This document shows, in pieces, positions 51,509 through 59,961 of a DNA stretch of 64,000 nt (its first letter is position 1; every line of letters starts with the position of its first letter). The stretch comes from Microbacterium sp. 4R-513 (lineage in GTDB: Bacteria > Actinomycetota > Actinomycetes > Actinomycetales > Microbacteriaceae), in NCBI RefSeq assembly GCF_011046485.1, contig NZ_CP049256.1:2418001-2482000 (forward strand), written 5' to 3'. The translations under genes and the position numbers were made by a program. The notes under the pieces are model-generated. The model was given only the letters and a program-made list of their open reading frames with translations, had not been told where the DNA came from and did not search any database.

Positions 51509-51520
51509 TAGCCTGAGCGG
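51509..51520 (+). promoter_or_regulatory. -10 box for the Nudix gene (leaderless)
   Basis: TAGCCT (51509-51514) is followed by GAGCGG and GTG at 51521. Confidence 0.55.
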
Positions 51521-52240
51521 GTGCGTCCCGAACCCTCCTCGCCGAGCGCCCGGGCCGAGCTCAGCGCCCTCGCCGACGCTGCCGCAGCCGGAGACGAGCG
51601 CGGCTCGCGCTGGGTCGCGAGCCTGCCGCAGACGGCCGATGCCCGCCCCGCCGCCGTGCTGATCCTCTTCGGCGTGCTCGACGGACTGCCGAGCGATCAC
51701 GATGCGCAGGCTCGCGCCGTGTCGCGCGATCTCGACCTGCTGCTCCTCGCCCGCGCGACCACGCTGCGGTCGCATCCCGGTCAGGTGGCCTTCCCGGGCG
51801 GCCGGATCGACCCGGGGGACGACGGTCCGGTGGGGGCGGCACTCCGCGAGGCGCAGGAGGAGACGGGGCTCGACCCGGCCGGCGTCGACGTGCTCGGCAC
51901 ACTCGAGGACGTGCCGCTCGTCTATTCGCAGCACCTCGTGACGCCCGTGCTCGGGTGGTGGAGGCATCCGTCGCCCGTCCGCGTCGTCGACGAGGCCGAG
52001 TCGGCCTCGGTCTTCCGTGCGCCCGTCGCCGATCTGCTCTCGCCGGCCAACCGCGGGGTGACCGTGATCCGGCGCGACGGGCAGGAGTGGCGCGGTCCGG
52101 GCTTCCTGGTCGAGCAGGAGGGCCGCGAGCATCTCGTCTGGGGATTCACGGGGATGCTGCTCGACGGCCTGTTCGACCGGCTGGGGTGGACCGAGCCCTG
52201 GGACGAACGGCACGAGCTGCCGCTCGTCCTGCCGGACTGA
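51521..52240 (+). CDS. Nudix hydrolase, CoA pyrophosphatase type
   Basis: A 239-residue Nudix enzyme. The box GGRIDPGDDGPVGAALREAQEETGL is complete (GX5EX7REUXEEXGU with Asp for one Glu), preceded by the SHPGQVAFPGG motif that marks CoA pyrophosphatases (NudL type). It would cleave CoA or acyl-CoA to 4'-phosphopantetheine and 3',5'-ADP. GTG start behind a leaderless-type promoter. Convergent with the LLM gene, 12 bases apart. Confidence 0.87.
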   Translation: MRPEPSSPSARAELSALADAAAAGDERGSRWVASLPQTADARPAAVLILFGVLDGLPSDHDAQARAVSRDLDLLLLARATTLRSHPGQVAFPGGRIDPGDDGPVGAALREAQEETGLDPAGVDVLGTLEDVPLVYSQHLVTPVLGWWRHPSPVRVVDEAESASVFRAPVADLLSPANRGVTVIRRDGQEWRGPGFLVEQEGREHLVWGFTGMLLDGLFDRLGWTEPWDERHELPLVLPD

Positions 52241-52252
52241 GCCGGGCGCCCG

Positions 52253-53221
52253 TCAGCCGAGCGCCCGGATGCGCTCGAGGAGCGGCTCGGCCGCTTCGGC
52301 GAGGAAGCGGTCCTGCTGCTCGTCGCCGATCTGCACGAGCGCGATATCGGTGAAGCCCGCGTCGACGAAGGGGCGCACGCTCTCGGCGAGCTCGTCGAGA
52401 TCCGGCCCGCACGCGATCTGATCGGCGACGTCCTCGGGCCGGACGAACTGACTGGCCGCAGCGAACCCTGCCGGCGTCGGAAGCTCGCTGTTGACCGCCC
52501 ACCCGCCGGCGAACCACCGGAACTGGTCGTGCGCGCGCTTCACCGCGGCATCCCGATCCGGATCCCAGCAGATCGGGATCTGCCCGATCTTGCGCGACTC
52601 GCCTTCATGCTCTGCCGACCACTTCTCAACGAGCTCGGCATCGGGCTCGACGGCGATCATGTGATCGGCGAGCGGGGCGAACGCGGCGATCGACTCGTCG
52701 CCCGAGACGGCGACCCCGATCTCGACGGGCGAGTCGGGCGCATCCCAGATGCGCGCGGAGTCCACGCGGAAGTATTCGCCGTCGTAGGTCACGAGGTCGC
52801 CGCTGTGCAGCTCGCGGATGATCTCGATCGCCTCGACGAGCTTGGACTGTCGGGTGTCGACGCTCGGCCAGCCCTCGCCCACGACGTGCTCGTTGAGGCT
52901 CTCGCCCGACCCGACGCCGAGCACGAACCGGCCCTCGCTGAGGATCTGGAGGGTCGCGGCCTTCTGGGCGACGACCGCCGGGTGGTACCGCGTGGTCGGG
53001 CACGTGACGTAGGTCATGAGCTCGACGCGCGAGGTCGCGTGGGCCACGGCGCCGAGCACCGTCCACGCGTAGGGCGAATGGCCCTGGCTCATGAGCCAGG
53101 GCGAGTAGTGGTCGCTCGACACCTCGAAGTCGAAGCCCGCGTCCTCCGCCGCCTGTGCGTAGCGGATGAGTTCGCGGGGTCCGCTCTGCTCTCCCATGAG
53201 GGTGTATCCGAATCGCGGCAT
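52253..53221 (-). CDS. LLM-class F420-type oxidoreductase
   Basis: A 322-residue luciferase-like protein starting MPRFGYTLMGEQSGPRELIR, a strong match to the F420-dependent TIGR03557-type group (glucose-6-phosphate dehydrogenase-like). VSSDHYSPWLMSQGHSPYAWTVLGA and LGVGSGESLNEHVVG are conserved. A strong AAGGAGGAACG precedes the ATG. The presence of F420 in the organism is inferred from such families only. Confidence 0.85.
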   Translation of the reverse strand: MPRFGYTLMGEQSGPRELIRYAQAAEDAGFDFEVSSDHYSPWLMSQGHSPYAWTVLGAVAHATSRVELMTYVTCPTTRYHPAVVAQKAATLQILSEGRFVLGVGSGESLNEHVVGEGWPSVDTRQSKLVEAIEIIRELHSGDLVTYDGEYFRVDSARIWDAPDSPVEIGVAVSGDESIAAFAPLADHMIAVEPDAELVEKWSAEHEGESRKIGQIPICWDPDRDAAVKRAHDQFRWFAGGWAVNSELPTPAGFAAASQFVRPEDVADQIACGPDLDELAESVRPFVDAGFTDIALVQIGDEQQDRFLAEAAEPLLERIRALG

Positions 53222-53400
53222 CGTTCCTCCTTCGAGGCGCCAGCCGTCCGTGGCGGGCGCGGTCAGGGGCACGATACGGCGACCACCCCGGTCGTCTGCA
53301 GGGTGTGTTCGAGACCGCCCGGCGCGTGTAGGCTCTCACCCCCGGAGTCCGCACGGCCGGGGGGTTCGTGCGGACTCCGGCTTCGCCTGCCGGTCGCTCA

Positions 53401-53967
53401 CTACCCTCCGGTGCGTCCGCGGGTCGCGTGCACCGTGAGGCTGGCCGGCCCCACCTGCTCCGACGAGACCAGCTCGAGCTCGGTGGGCACGGAGAACAGG
53501 CGACGTCCATCGCCCGTCGCCGTGGGGAACGTCAGCAGACGATATTCGTCGATCAGGTCGTCGTGACGGAGCGCCTCGATGACGGAGCCGCTGCCGATCG
53601 CGACGACGTCCCGCCTCTGGACGGCCGCTCGCACCCAGTCGCTCAACGGTCCCGTCACGGCTCTCGAGTGCGACCACAGGGCGGGGTCGATGTCGCGCGA
53701 GGTGACGACCGCCTTGTCGGCGTCGTTCATCGCTCGCGAGAAGTCGTCGGTCCGAGTGGGCCACAGCGTGCGGAAGTGGTCCCACGTGCGCCGACCGAAG
53801 AGCAGCACTCCGGTCTGGAGCATGTCGCCCAATCGGAACTTGTCTCCCGCGACGCCCTGCGGCCCGAACCTCATGGCCCAGCCGCCGAACGTCGTGCCAT
53901 CGCTGCCGTCCGGGTCTTCGACCACACCGTCCAGTGTGATGAACTGCACGACGACGAGTCGTCCCAT
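53401..53967 (-). CDS. RibD/DHFR-like family reductase, third copy
   Basis: A 188-residue protein of the same family as the pair at 25850-27027: VVVQFITLDGVVEDPDGSDGTTFGGW, GVLLFGRRTWDHFRTLWP, and IGSGSVIEALRHDDLIDEYRLLTFPTATGDGRRLF (in segments). AGAAGGAGGACAGG precedes the ATG at 53967. It lies 67 bases downstream of an ECF sigma gene on the same strand, so it may be in the sigma factor's operon. Confidence 0.82.
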   Translation of the reverse strand: MGRLVVVQFITLDGVVEDPDGSDGTTFGGWAMRFGPQGVAGDKFRLGDMLQTGVLLFGRRTWDHFRTLWPTRTDDFSRAMNDADKAVVTSRDIDPALWSHSRAVTGPLSDWVRAAVQRRDVVAIGSGSVIEALRHDDLIDEYRLLTFPTATGDGRRLFSVPTELELVSSEQVGPASLTVHATRGRTGG

Positions 53968-54034
53968 CCTGTCCTCCTTCTGAAGCGAGGCCGGGAGCGG
54001 CCTCACCAGGACATACGAACGGGATGCCGCGAAC

Positions 54035-54982
54035 TCATCGCTCCGGCACGAACTCCGTCTCGAACAGGGCGAAGAGCCTCGGGTCCTGATAGACGAGGAC
54101 GTGTGCGATGGCCCCCGATCCGTCCGCCTCGAACAGCTGCACCGTGTGCGGTTCCCGGCCGCCGGGCTTCACGCGATAGAGGAGGAAACCCGGCTGCCCG
54201 TTGGCCGAGATCGGGGCCGTCCACCATTCGGTCCCGCGCCACTCGAAGAGGTGCGCCATGAACGCGGCATACGGCTCCCGGCCACGTGACCAGTCGGGCA
54301 CGGGCGGCATCTCGAAGATCACGTCGTCGGCCACCAGCGCGGCGAGGGCGTCGACGTCCGCGCGTTCGATCGCCCGGGCGTAGCCCTCCACCGCCGCGGG
54401 CGCGAGTGCCTGAGGTCGCTGCGCCTTCGCGGCGACCGCGGCTCGCGCTCGCTGCAGCGCGGAGTTCGCCGATGCCACCGAGGTGTCCAGCGCCTCCGCC
54501 GTCTCCACCGCGGACAGGCCGATGACATCGCGCAGGACGAATGCGCCGCGCTGCAGCGGCGAGAGCGACTGGAGCATCGCCGTCACCGCGAGTCGCACGT
54601 CGTCACGGCGCTCGGCGTCCTGCCCGGGGTCGGAGCCGAGCGCCCACCCCGACGGGGCCGGCATGAGCCACGGGACGTCCAGCGACGGCACGAGCGGGGC
54701 GCCCGCCTCGAGCCCCGGCGCCCTCAGGTCTCTCGGAAGCGGCCGGCGGGGGCGTTCGCGGAGGCGGTCGAAGCAGATGTTCCGGGCGACGCGGAACGCC
54801 CACGTCGCGAGAGAGGCGAGTGCGGGATCGAACGAGTCGCGGGACCGCCAGATCCGCTCCATCGTGTCCTGCACGGCATCCTCCGCCTCGAACGGCGACC
54901 CGAGCATCTGGTAGCAGAAGGCCAGAAGCCGACGACGAAGATCGACGAGTTCCGCCTCACCGGTCTCGTCGATCCCCGTCAC
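54035..54982 (-). CDS. ECF sigma factor with C-terminal SnoaL-like domain
   Basis: A 315-residue sigma-70-type regulator. Region 2 (about 12-80) has YQMLGSPFEAEDAVQDTMERIW; region 4 (about 130-190) has LSPLQRGAFVLRDVIGLSAVETAEAL and SVASANSALQRARAA. Residues about 200-315 form a SnoaL-like NTF2 fold (AIERADVDALAALVADDVIFEMPP). In SigJ/ECF41-like groups this extension replaces an anti-sigma factor and senses a ligand. GTG start with TAGGAT seven bases away. The RibD-like gene downstream is the only obvious target. Confidence 0.87.
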   Translation of the reverse strand: MTGIDETGEAELVDLRRRLLAFCYQMLGSPFEAEDAVQDTMERIWRSRDSFDPALASLATWAFRVARNICFDRLRERPRRPLPRDLRAPGLEAGAPLVPSLDVPWLMPAPSGWALGSDPGQDAERRDDVRLAVTAMLQSLSPLQRGAFVLRDVIGLSAVETAEALDTSVASANSALQRARAAVAAKAQRPQALAPAAVEGYARAIERADVDALAALVADDVIFEMPPVPDWSRGREPYAAFMAHLFEWRGTEWWTAPISANGQPGFLLYRVKPGGREPHTVQLFEADGSGAIAHVLVYQDPRLFALFETEFVPER

Positions 54983-54995
54983 GCCGCTGATCCTA
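54983..54995 (-). promoter_or_regulatory. -10 box for the ECF sigma gene (leaderless)
   Basis: Minus-strand TAGGAT (54995-54990) is followed by CAGCGGC and GTG at 54982. Confidence 0.5.
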
Positions 54996-55006
54996 TGCGC
55001 GAGCGG

Positions 55007-56146
55007 TCACCGCAGCTCCGCGAAGAACGCGCGGATCTCGTCGGCCAGCACGTCGGGCACCTCCAGCGCGGCGAAGTGGCCGCCCTGCGGGAAGCGGCTC
55101 CAGTGCACGATGTTGTCGTTGTCCCGCTCGGCGAAGACGCGGATGGTCTGGAAGTCGTCGGCGAAGACGGCGACGCCTGTCGGTGCGTGGTTCACGGTCG
55201 GCTCGCTCCCGAACTGCGCGTTCTCCCAGTAGGCGCGGCTCATCCCGGCAGCGGAGTTGGTGAACCAGGCGACGCTCACCGCGGTCAGGACGGCGTCGAG
55301 CGGCACGAGCGACGTCCCGTTGCCGAACGATTCGAACAGCTCGCTGTAGGCGAGGAGGCCGACGGGGGAGTCGCTCAGCCCGGCGGCGACGGTCTGCGGG
55401 CGTGACGCGTTCATCGTGTTGTACCCGCCCACCTTCTGGAACCACCGCATGTGCTCGAGTCCGGCGTAGTCGGCCGGCTCGAGGCGCTCGAACTCGGCGG
55501 GGTCACCCGACGGGAAAGAGAAGAGCTGCAGGACGTGCAGGCCGAGGAACCCCTCCGGGTCCAGGATGCCGAGCTCTCGCGCGACCATCGCCCCGTTGTC
55601 CGAGCCGTGCACGCCGTAGCGCTCGTACCCGAGCCGGCGCATGAGCGCGTCGTACGCGCGGGCGACGCGCGCGGTCGTCCACCCCGTCTCGCGCACGGGG
55701 TTCGAGAACCCGAAGCCCGGGGCATCCGGGATCACGAGGTCGAAGGCGTCCTCGGCCCGCCCGCCGTAAGCGACCGGGTCGATGAGACGGTCGATGACGT
55801 CGAGGTAGTCGACGGACGAACCCGGATAGGTGTGCGCGAGGAGGAGAGGCGTGGCGCCCCCGTGCGGCGAGACGACGTGGATGAAGTGGATCGGCTGTCC
55901 GTCGACCTCGGTCATGAAGTGGGGCACCGCGTTGATCCGCGCCTCGATGGCGCGCCAGTCGAGCTGCTTCCAGCGCTCGACGGCGTTCCGCAGGTAGTGG
56001 TTGGGCGTCCCGGTGGCCCAGTCGTCCGCCGGTGCCGGCTGGGGGAGCCGTGTGCGCCCGAGGCGCGCGGAGAGGTCGTCGATATCGGTCTGTGCGACCT
56101 CGACGCGGAAGGGACGGATCTCGGACTGTGCGGTGGTGGTGTTCAT
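55007..56146 (-). CDS. Epoxide hydrolase, juvenile-hormone type
   Basis: A 379-residue alpha/beta hydrolase with the N-terminal epoxide-hydrolase domain: FRVEVAQTDIDDLSARLGRTRLP, WATGTPNHYLRNAVERWK. Nucleophile Asp lies in YGVHGSDNGAMVARELG. LLLAHTYPGSSVDYLD is the oxyanion-hole region and PQGGHFAALE holds the catalytic His. ATG at 56146. It is divergent from a WYL regulator, and a CAGGAA/TTCCTG dyad lies between them, so it is probably induced or repressed by that regulator. Confidence 0.85.
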   Translation of the reverse strand: MNTTTAQSEIRPFRVEVAQTDIDDLSARLGRTRLPQPAPADDWATGTPNHYLRNAVERWKQLDWRAIEARINAVPHFMTEVDGQPIHFIHVVSPHGGATPLLLAHTYPGSSVDYLDVIDRLIDPVAYGGRAEDAFDLVIPDAPGFGFSNPVRETGWTTARVARAYDALMRRLGYERYGVHGSDNGAMVARELGILDPEGFLGLHVLQLFSFPSGDPAEFERLEPADYAGLEHMRWFQKVGGYNTMNASRPQTVAAGLSDSPVGLLAYSELFESFGNGTSLVPLDAVLTAVSVAWFTNSAAGMSRAYWENAQFGSEPTVNHAPTGVAVFADDFQTIRVFAERDNDNIVHWSRFPQGGHFAALEVPDVLADEIRAFFAELR

Positions 56147-56159
56147 GTCGTCGACGGTA
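56147..56159 (-). promoter_or_regulatory. -10 box for the epoxide hydrolase (leaderless)
   Basis: Minus-strand TACCGT (56159-56154) is followed by CGACGAC and ATG at 56146. Its -35 region would fall inside the adjacent dyad. Confidence 0.45.
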
Positions 56160-56168
56160 CGGTCGATA

Positions 56169-56187
56169 CAGGAAGGATTCGTTCCTG
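56169..56187. promoter_or_regulatory. CAGGAA-N7-TTCCTG dyad, candidate WYL-regulator operator
   Basis: CAGGAA (56169-56174) and TTCCTG (56182-56187) form a perfect 6-bp-arm dyad in the 55-bp divergent region. It overlaps the -35 area of the epoxide hydrolase promoter and lies 14 bases from the regulator's ATG. Confidence 0.6.
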
Positions 56188-56201
56188 ATGCGAGACATTC
56201 G

Positions 56202-57185
56202 ATGACGGATGCCGCGGCCAGCGCCGCTCGCCTCCTCGCCCTGCTCGGGCTGCTCCAGACCCGCCCCGCATGGTCGGGCCCCGAGCTCGCCCAGCGCCTC
56301 GGGGTCAGCACGCGAACGATCCGCAACGACGTCGAACGTCTTCGCGAGCTGGACTACCCCGTCGAGGGCGTCCGCGGCTCGATCGGCGGCTACCGGCTCG
56401 GTGCGGGAGGACGCCTGCCGCCGCTGCTGCTCGACGATGAAGAGGCGGTGGCTGTCGCCATCGGGCTGCGGGCCGCGGCATCCGTTCCCGGAATCGAAGA
56501 AGCAGGTCGTCGCGCACTCTCCAAGCTCGAGCAGGTGCTGCCCGCCCGGCTCCGGCCGACGGTCGAGGCGATCGCGACCGTGGTCGACCACGGACCCGAG
56601 AACACCGGGACGGATGCGCCGGACCCCGAGATCGATCCCGAGGTGCTCCGCGCCCTGGCCACCGCGATCCGGGCCGCCGAGTGGCTGCGCTTCGACTACG
56701 ACGGCGAGCCCCGGCTCGTCGAGCCCTACCGGCTCCTCGCCTGGCATCGGCGCTGGTACCTCGTGGCGCGCGACCCGGAGGCGGGCGAGTGGGACGTCTT
56801 CCGCGCCGATCGGGTGCGGCCCCGGCTGCCGACCCGTCGGCCCTTCGCTCCCCGCCTCGTACCGGGTGGCGACTACACGGCATTCGCGATGCGCCGGATC
56901 GCCGCGAGCGGCTGGAACGTGCACGCCCGGCTGCGTGTGGATGCCCCGGCCGCGGCGGTCGTCGAGCGGATCAATCCTGCGGTCGGCGCGGTGGAATCGG
57001 TCTCGGACACCGAGTCCGTGCTCGTCACCGGCGCCGACAGCCTCGAGACGATCGCGGCGTACATCGGCATGCTCGGCATGGATTTCACCGTCGAGTCGCC
57101 GCCCGAGCTCCGCGAGCATCTGAAGGTGCTGGCGGGTCGGTACACGCGTGCGAGCGGGGCCTGGCCGAATGTGAATTCGCGGTAA
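56202..57185 (+). CDS. YafY-type HTH/WYL transcriptional regulator
   Basis: A 327-residue regulator. The N-terminal winged helix (about 4-60) has ELAQRLGVSTRTIRNDVERLRELDYPVEG. The WYL domain (about 140-215) has YRLLAWHRRWYLVARDPEAGEW, and the C-terminal WCX region ends GMDFTVESPPELREHLKVLAGRY. WYL proteins sense nucleotides or small ligands. The divergent epoxide hydrolase is the likely target. ATG at 56202; no strong ribosome binding site. Confidence 0.87.
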   Translation: MTDAAASAARLLALLGLLQTRPAWSGPELAQRLGVSTRTIRNDVERLRELDYPVEGVRGSIGGYRLGAGGRLPPLLLDDEEAVAVAIGLRAAASVPGIEEAGRRALSKLEQVLPARLRPTVEAIATVVDHGPENTGTDAPDPEIDPEVLRALATAIRAAEWLRFDYDGEPRLVEPYRLLAWHRRWYLVARDPEAGEWDVFRADRVRPRLPTRRPFAPRLVPGGDYTAFAMRRIAASGWNVHARLRVDAPAAAVVERINPAVGAVESVSDTESVLVTGADSLETIAAYIGMLGMDFTVESPPELREHLKVLAGRYTRASGAWPNVNSR

Positions 57186-57304
57186 CAACGCTGGACGCCG
57201 CTGTGGGAGCGCTCCTACTCTGACGAATGCGTCTGGCACAGCACTCGGGGCGCGATCCACTATCAGCAGCCGCCTCGCCGCGGCTTGAGCGATCGGAAGT
57301 CAGA

Positions 57305-58036
57305 ATGCCGGACAGCAAGCCCACCATCGTCCTCGTCCATGGAGCCTGGGCCGACGCCTCCAGCTGGAACGCGGTCATCACGCCGCTCCAGGCCGAGGGA
57401 TACACGGTCCTCGCCCCGCCGAACGAACTGCGCAGTCTCGACGGGGATGCCGCGTACATCGCGTCCTTCCTCGCGCAGCGCACGTCCGGACCCGTCGTCC
57501 TCGTCGGGCATTCGTACGGGGGAGCCGTCATCACGAACGCCGGCCTCGGCGGAGGCGACGTCCGCGCTCTCGTGTACATCGACGCGTTCATCCCGGACGA
57601 GGGAGAGACGGTCGTGGGCCTGCTCGCCGGGACGGGGGCGACGCTCGATGTCCCCGACCCCACGACGGTGCTGGATGTCGCGGGCTACCCCGGTGCGCCC
57701 GAAGGTGCAGCCGAGGCCTTCCTCAAGCCCGACACGGTCCACAACGCCTTCGCGCAGGACCTTCCGGAGGCGGACCGATGGCTCATCGTCGCGACGCAGC
57801 GGCCGGCGTCCTTCGTGGCGAACGTCACGCCGTCGGGCACGCCCGCCTGGAAGACGATTCCGAGCTGGGCCGTGCTGGGGACGGAGGACCGCGTCATCCC
57901 GATCGCTCTCCAGCGCCGGATGGCCGAGCGCGCGGGCGCCACGGTGACCGAGGTGGATGCCTCGCACGTGTCGATGGTCTCGCACCCCGACGTCACCATC
58001 GACGCGATCCGGGCAGCGGCCGCCTCGGTCGGCTAG
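57305..58036 (+). CDS. Alpha/beta hydrolase
   Basis: A 243-residue hydrolase of the EstC/salicylic-acid-binding-esterase-like group. VLVHGAWADASSWN (HG motif), VLVGHSYGGAVIT (nucleophile Ser in GxSxG) and EVDASHVSMVSHPD (catalytic His) are present; the acidic residue is in GTEDRVIP. CGGAAG precedes the ATG. TACTCT at 57214-57219 is a -10 candidate, with a leader of about 85 bases. Substrate unknown; stands alone. Confidence 0.83.
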   Translation: MPDSKPTIVLVHGAWADASSWNAVITPLQAEGYTVLAPPNELRSLDGDAAYIASFLAQRTSGPVVLVGHSYGGAVITNAGLGGGDVRALVYIDAFIPDEGETVVGLLAGTGATLDVPDPTTVLDVAGYPGAPEGAAEAFLKPDTVHNAFAQDLPEADRWLIVATQRPASFVANVTPSGTPAWKTIPSWAVLGTEDRVIPIALQRRMAERAGATVTEVDASHVSMVSHPDVTIDAIRAAAASVG

Positions 58037-58127
58037 ACCGCGGGTCGAGTGGGGCCCGCCCGCCACGAGCGGGCCCCACCGCGGAAGCGGATGCTCGCAG
58101 ACCGGTCGTCCCATCGGAAGCCCGACC

Positions 58128-58139
58128 TAGGGTGGAGGG
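58128..58139 (+). promoter_or_regulatory. -10 box for the amidohydrolase (leaderless)
   Basis: TAGGGT (58128-58133), then GGAGGG and ATG at 58140. The gap happens also to contain GGAGGG, but it is too close to serve as a leader ribosome binding site. Confidence 0.5.
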
Positions 58140-59375
58140 ATGACTGATTTCCTGGCGATCACCGGTGGCTACGTCGTTCCCGTCAGCGGGGAGCCGATCG
58201 AGAACGGGACGGTCGTCGTCGCCGATGGCGTGATCTCGGCCGTCGGCGGGCCCGACACCTCCGTCCCCCAGGATGCGCGAGTCATCGACGCGTCGGGCAG
58301 CTGGGTGCTGCCCGGATTCGTCGAGGCCCACGGGCACCTGGGCGTCCACGAGGACGGCGAAGGCTGGTCGGGAAACGACACGAATGAGATGACCGATCCG
58401 AACGGCGCTCGCTTCCGTGCCCTCGACGGCATCGACATCGAGGAGGTCGGGTTCCGCGACGCGCTGCGCGGCGGCGTCACGACGGCGGTCATCAAGCCCG
58501 GCTCGGGCAACCCCATCGGCGGCCGGACGGTCGCGATCAAGACATGGGGCGGGCGCACCGTCGACGAGCAGGTCCTGGCCCTCGATGTCTCGGTCAAGTC
58601 GGCGCTGGGGGAGAACCCCAAGCGCGTGTACGGAGACAAGAAGCAGACGCCCTCGACGCGACTCGGCGTCGCCTCGGTCCTGCGAGAGGCGTTCGTGAGC
58701 GCCCGCAACTACGCGGAGAAGCGGGCGGCGGCGATCACGAAGAGCGAGCCGTTCGACCGCAACCTCACGGATGAGACGCTCGCGGCCGTGCTCGACGGCG
58801 ACCTGGTCTGGGACCAGCACTGCCATCGTCACGACGACATCGCGACCGCGATTCGCATCGCGGAGGAGTTCGGGTACACGCTCGTGGTCAACCACGGCAC
58901 CGAGGGCCACAAGATCGCCGATGTGCTCGCCGAGAAGGGCATCCCGGTGATCTTCGGCCCGCTTCTCACCTCTCGCTCGAAGGTCGAGCTGCGCGACCGT
59001 GCCATCGGCAACCTGGCTCTGATCGCCGCGGCGGGGGTCACGGTCGCCATCACGACCGACCATCCCGTCGTTCCGATCGACCAGCTGCGCCTCCAGGCGA
59101 TCCTCGCCGTGCGCGAGGGGCTGCCCCCGCAGACGGCGCTCGAGGCGCTGACGGTGAACCCGGCATCCATCCTCCGACTCGACGCTCGAGTGGGTGCCCT
59201 GGAAGAGGGCCGGGATGCCGACATCGTCGTCTGGTCGGGCGATCCGCTCGTGATCGAGTCCGAGGTCGAGCAGGTCTTCATCAACGGCCGCCCGGTGGTC
59301 GAGCCTGCCGCCGACGGCTCTGCACGGGTCGTCGAGCGCTGGGAGCGGTTCGGACGCACGTCCTGGAAGGGCTGA
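58140..59375 (+). CDS. Amidohydrolase (imidazolonepropionase-like)
   Basis: A 411-residue metal-dependent hydrolase. VLPGFVEAHGHLG has the HxH metal pair (His64, His66), VWDQHCHRHDD and LVVNHGTEGHKIAD provide further His ligands, and AITTDHPVVPI the catalytic Asp. VGALEEGRDADIVVWSGDPL is the usual C-terminal block. No hut genes are nearby, so histidine breakdown is not implied. Likely acts on a cyclic amide or dipeptide. Confidence 0.85.
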   Translation: MTDFLAITGGYVVPVSGEPIENGTVVVADGVISAVGGPDTSVPQDARVIDASGSWVLPGFVEAHGHLGVHEDGEGWSGNDTNEMTDPNGARFRALDGIDIEEVGFRDALRGGVTTAVIKPGSGNPIGGRTVAIKTWGGRTVDEQVLALDVSVKSALGENPKRVYGDKKQTPSTRLGVASVLREAFVSARNYAEKRAAAITKSEPFDRNLTDETLAAVLDGDLVWDQHCHRHDDIATAIRIAEEFGYTLVVNHGTEGHKIADVLAEKGIPVIFGPLLTSRSKVELRDRAIGNLALIAAAGVTVAITTDHPVVPIDQLRLQAILAVREGLPPQTALEALTVNPASILRLDARVGALEEGRDADIVVWSGDPLVIESEVEQVFINGRPVVEPAADGSARVVERWERFGRTSWKG

Positions 59376-59530
59376 GCGAGGCGCACGTCCGCAATGGTGT
59401 GGTGGGGTTTCCCCGAGATCTTCTCGGGCTGTCCGGCGCGCGGCACGAGCCGTGGGCGCTCAGACTCGGGAACACGCCAGCGGTGCGCTGCGACGAGGAC
59501 GCGCTCCACTGAAGCCGAGGGAGACGAGAC

Positions 59531-59896
59531 ATGAGCATCGACGACTCTGACGCATCGGATGCCGATGAACTTCGCGGACGGCTCAAGCGCACGGAGATCC
59601 AGCACGCGGCCTCATCGATCCCCGGCCGGGACATCGTCCAGGTCCTCACCGAGATCCCCGAGGGCGTGTCGTCCGGATGGCACCACCATCCCGGTGAGGA
59701 GGTGGGCTACATCGTCGCCGGCACCGTGCGGATGGAGCGTGAGGACGGTCCGACGCAGACCCTGAACGCGGGCGACGGGTTCCTCATCCCACCCGGGGTG
59801 CCGCACAACGCGACGGACCTGGGACCCGGAACCGGGCACATGCTCTCGACCTACATCGTCGAGTCAGGTCAGCCGATCGCGACGCTCGGGCGCTGA
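59531..59896 (+). CDS. Cupin domain protein
   Basis: A 121-residue single-domain cupin. Motif 1: GVSSGWHHHPGEEVGYIVAGTVRM (His, His, Glu ligands); motif 2: GDGFLIPPGVPHNATDL (His). The metal site is complete, unlike the cupin at 45217. GAGGGAGACGAGAC precedes the ATG. Function unknown: could be a small oxygenase or ligand sensor. Confidence 0.83.
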   Translation: MSIDDSDASDADELRGRLKRTEIQHAASSIPGRDIVQVLTEIPEGVSSGWHHHPGEEVGYIVAGTVRMEREDGPTQTLNAGDGFLIPPGVPHNATDLGPGTGHMLSTYIVESGQPIATLGR

Positions 59897-59961
59897 GGCC
59901 CACACCCCGCGCCGGCTCCCCGCCGGGTTGCCGCAGAGCCCTCAGCCCCGCGGCTCCGAGG

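Noticed and set aside
58140..59375. hutI of histidine degradation
   Set aside because: No hutH, hutU or hutG genes are nearby, and the N-terminal region fits the broader amidohydrolase family.
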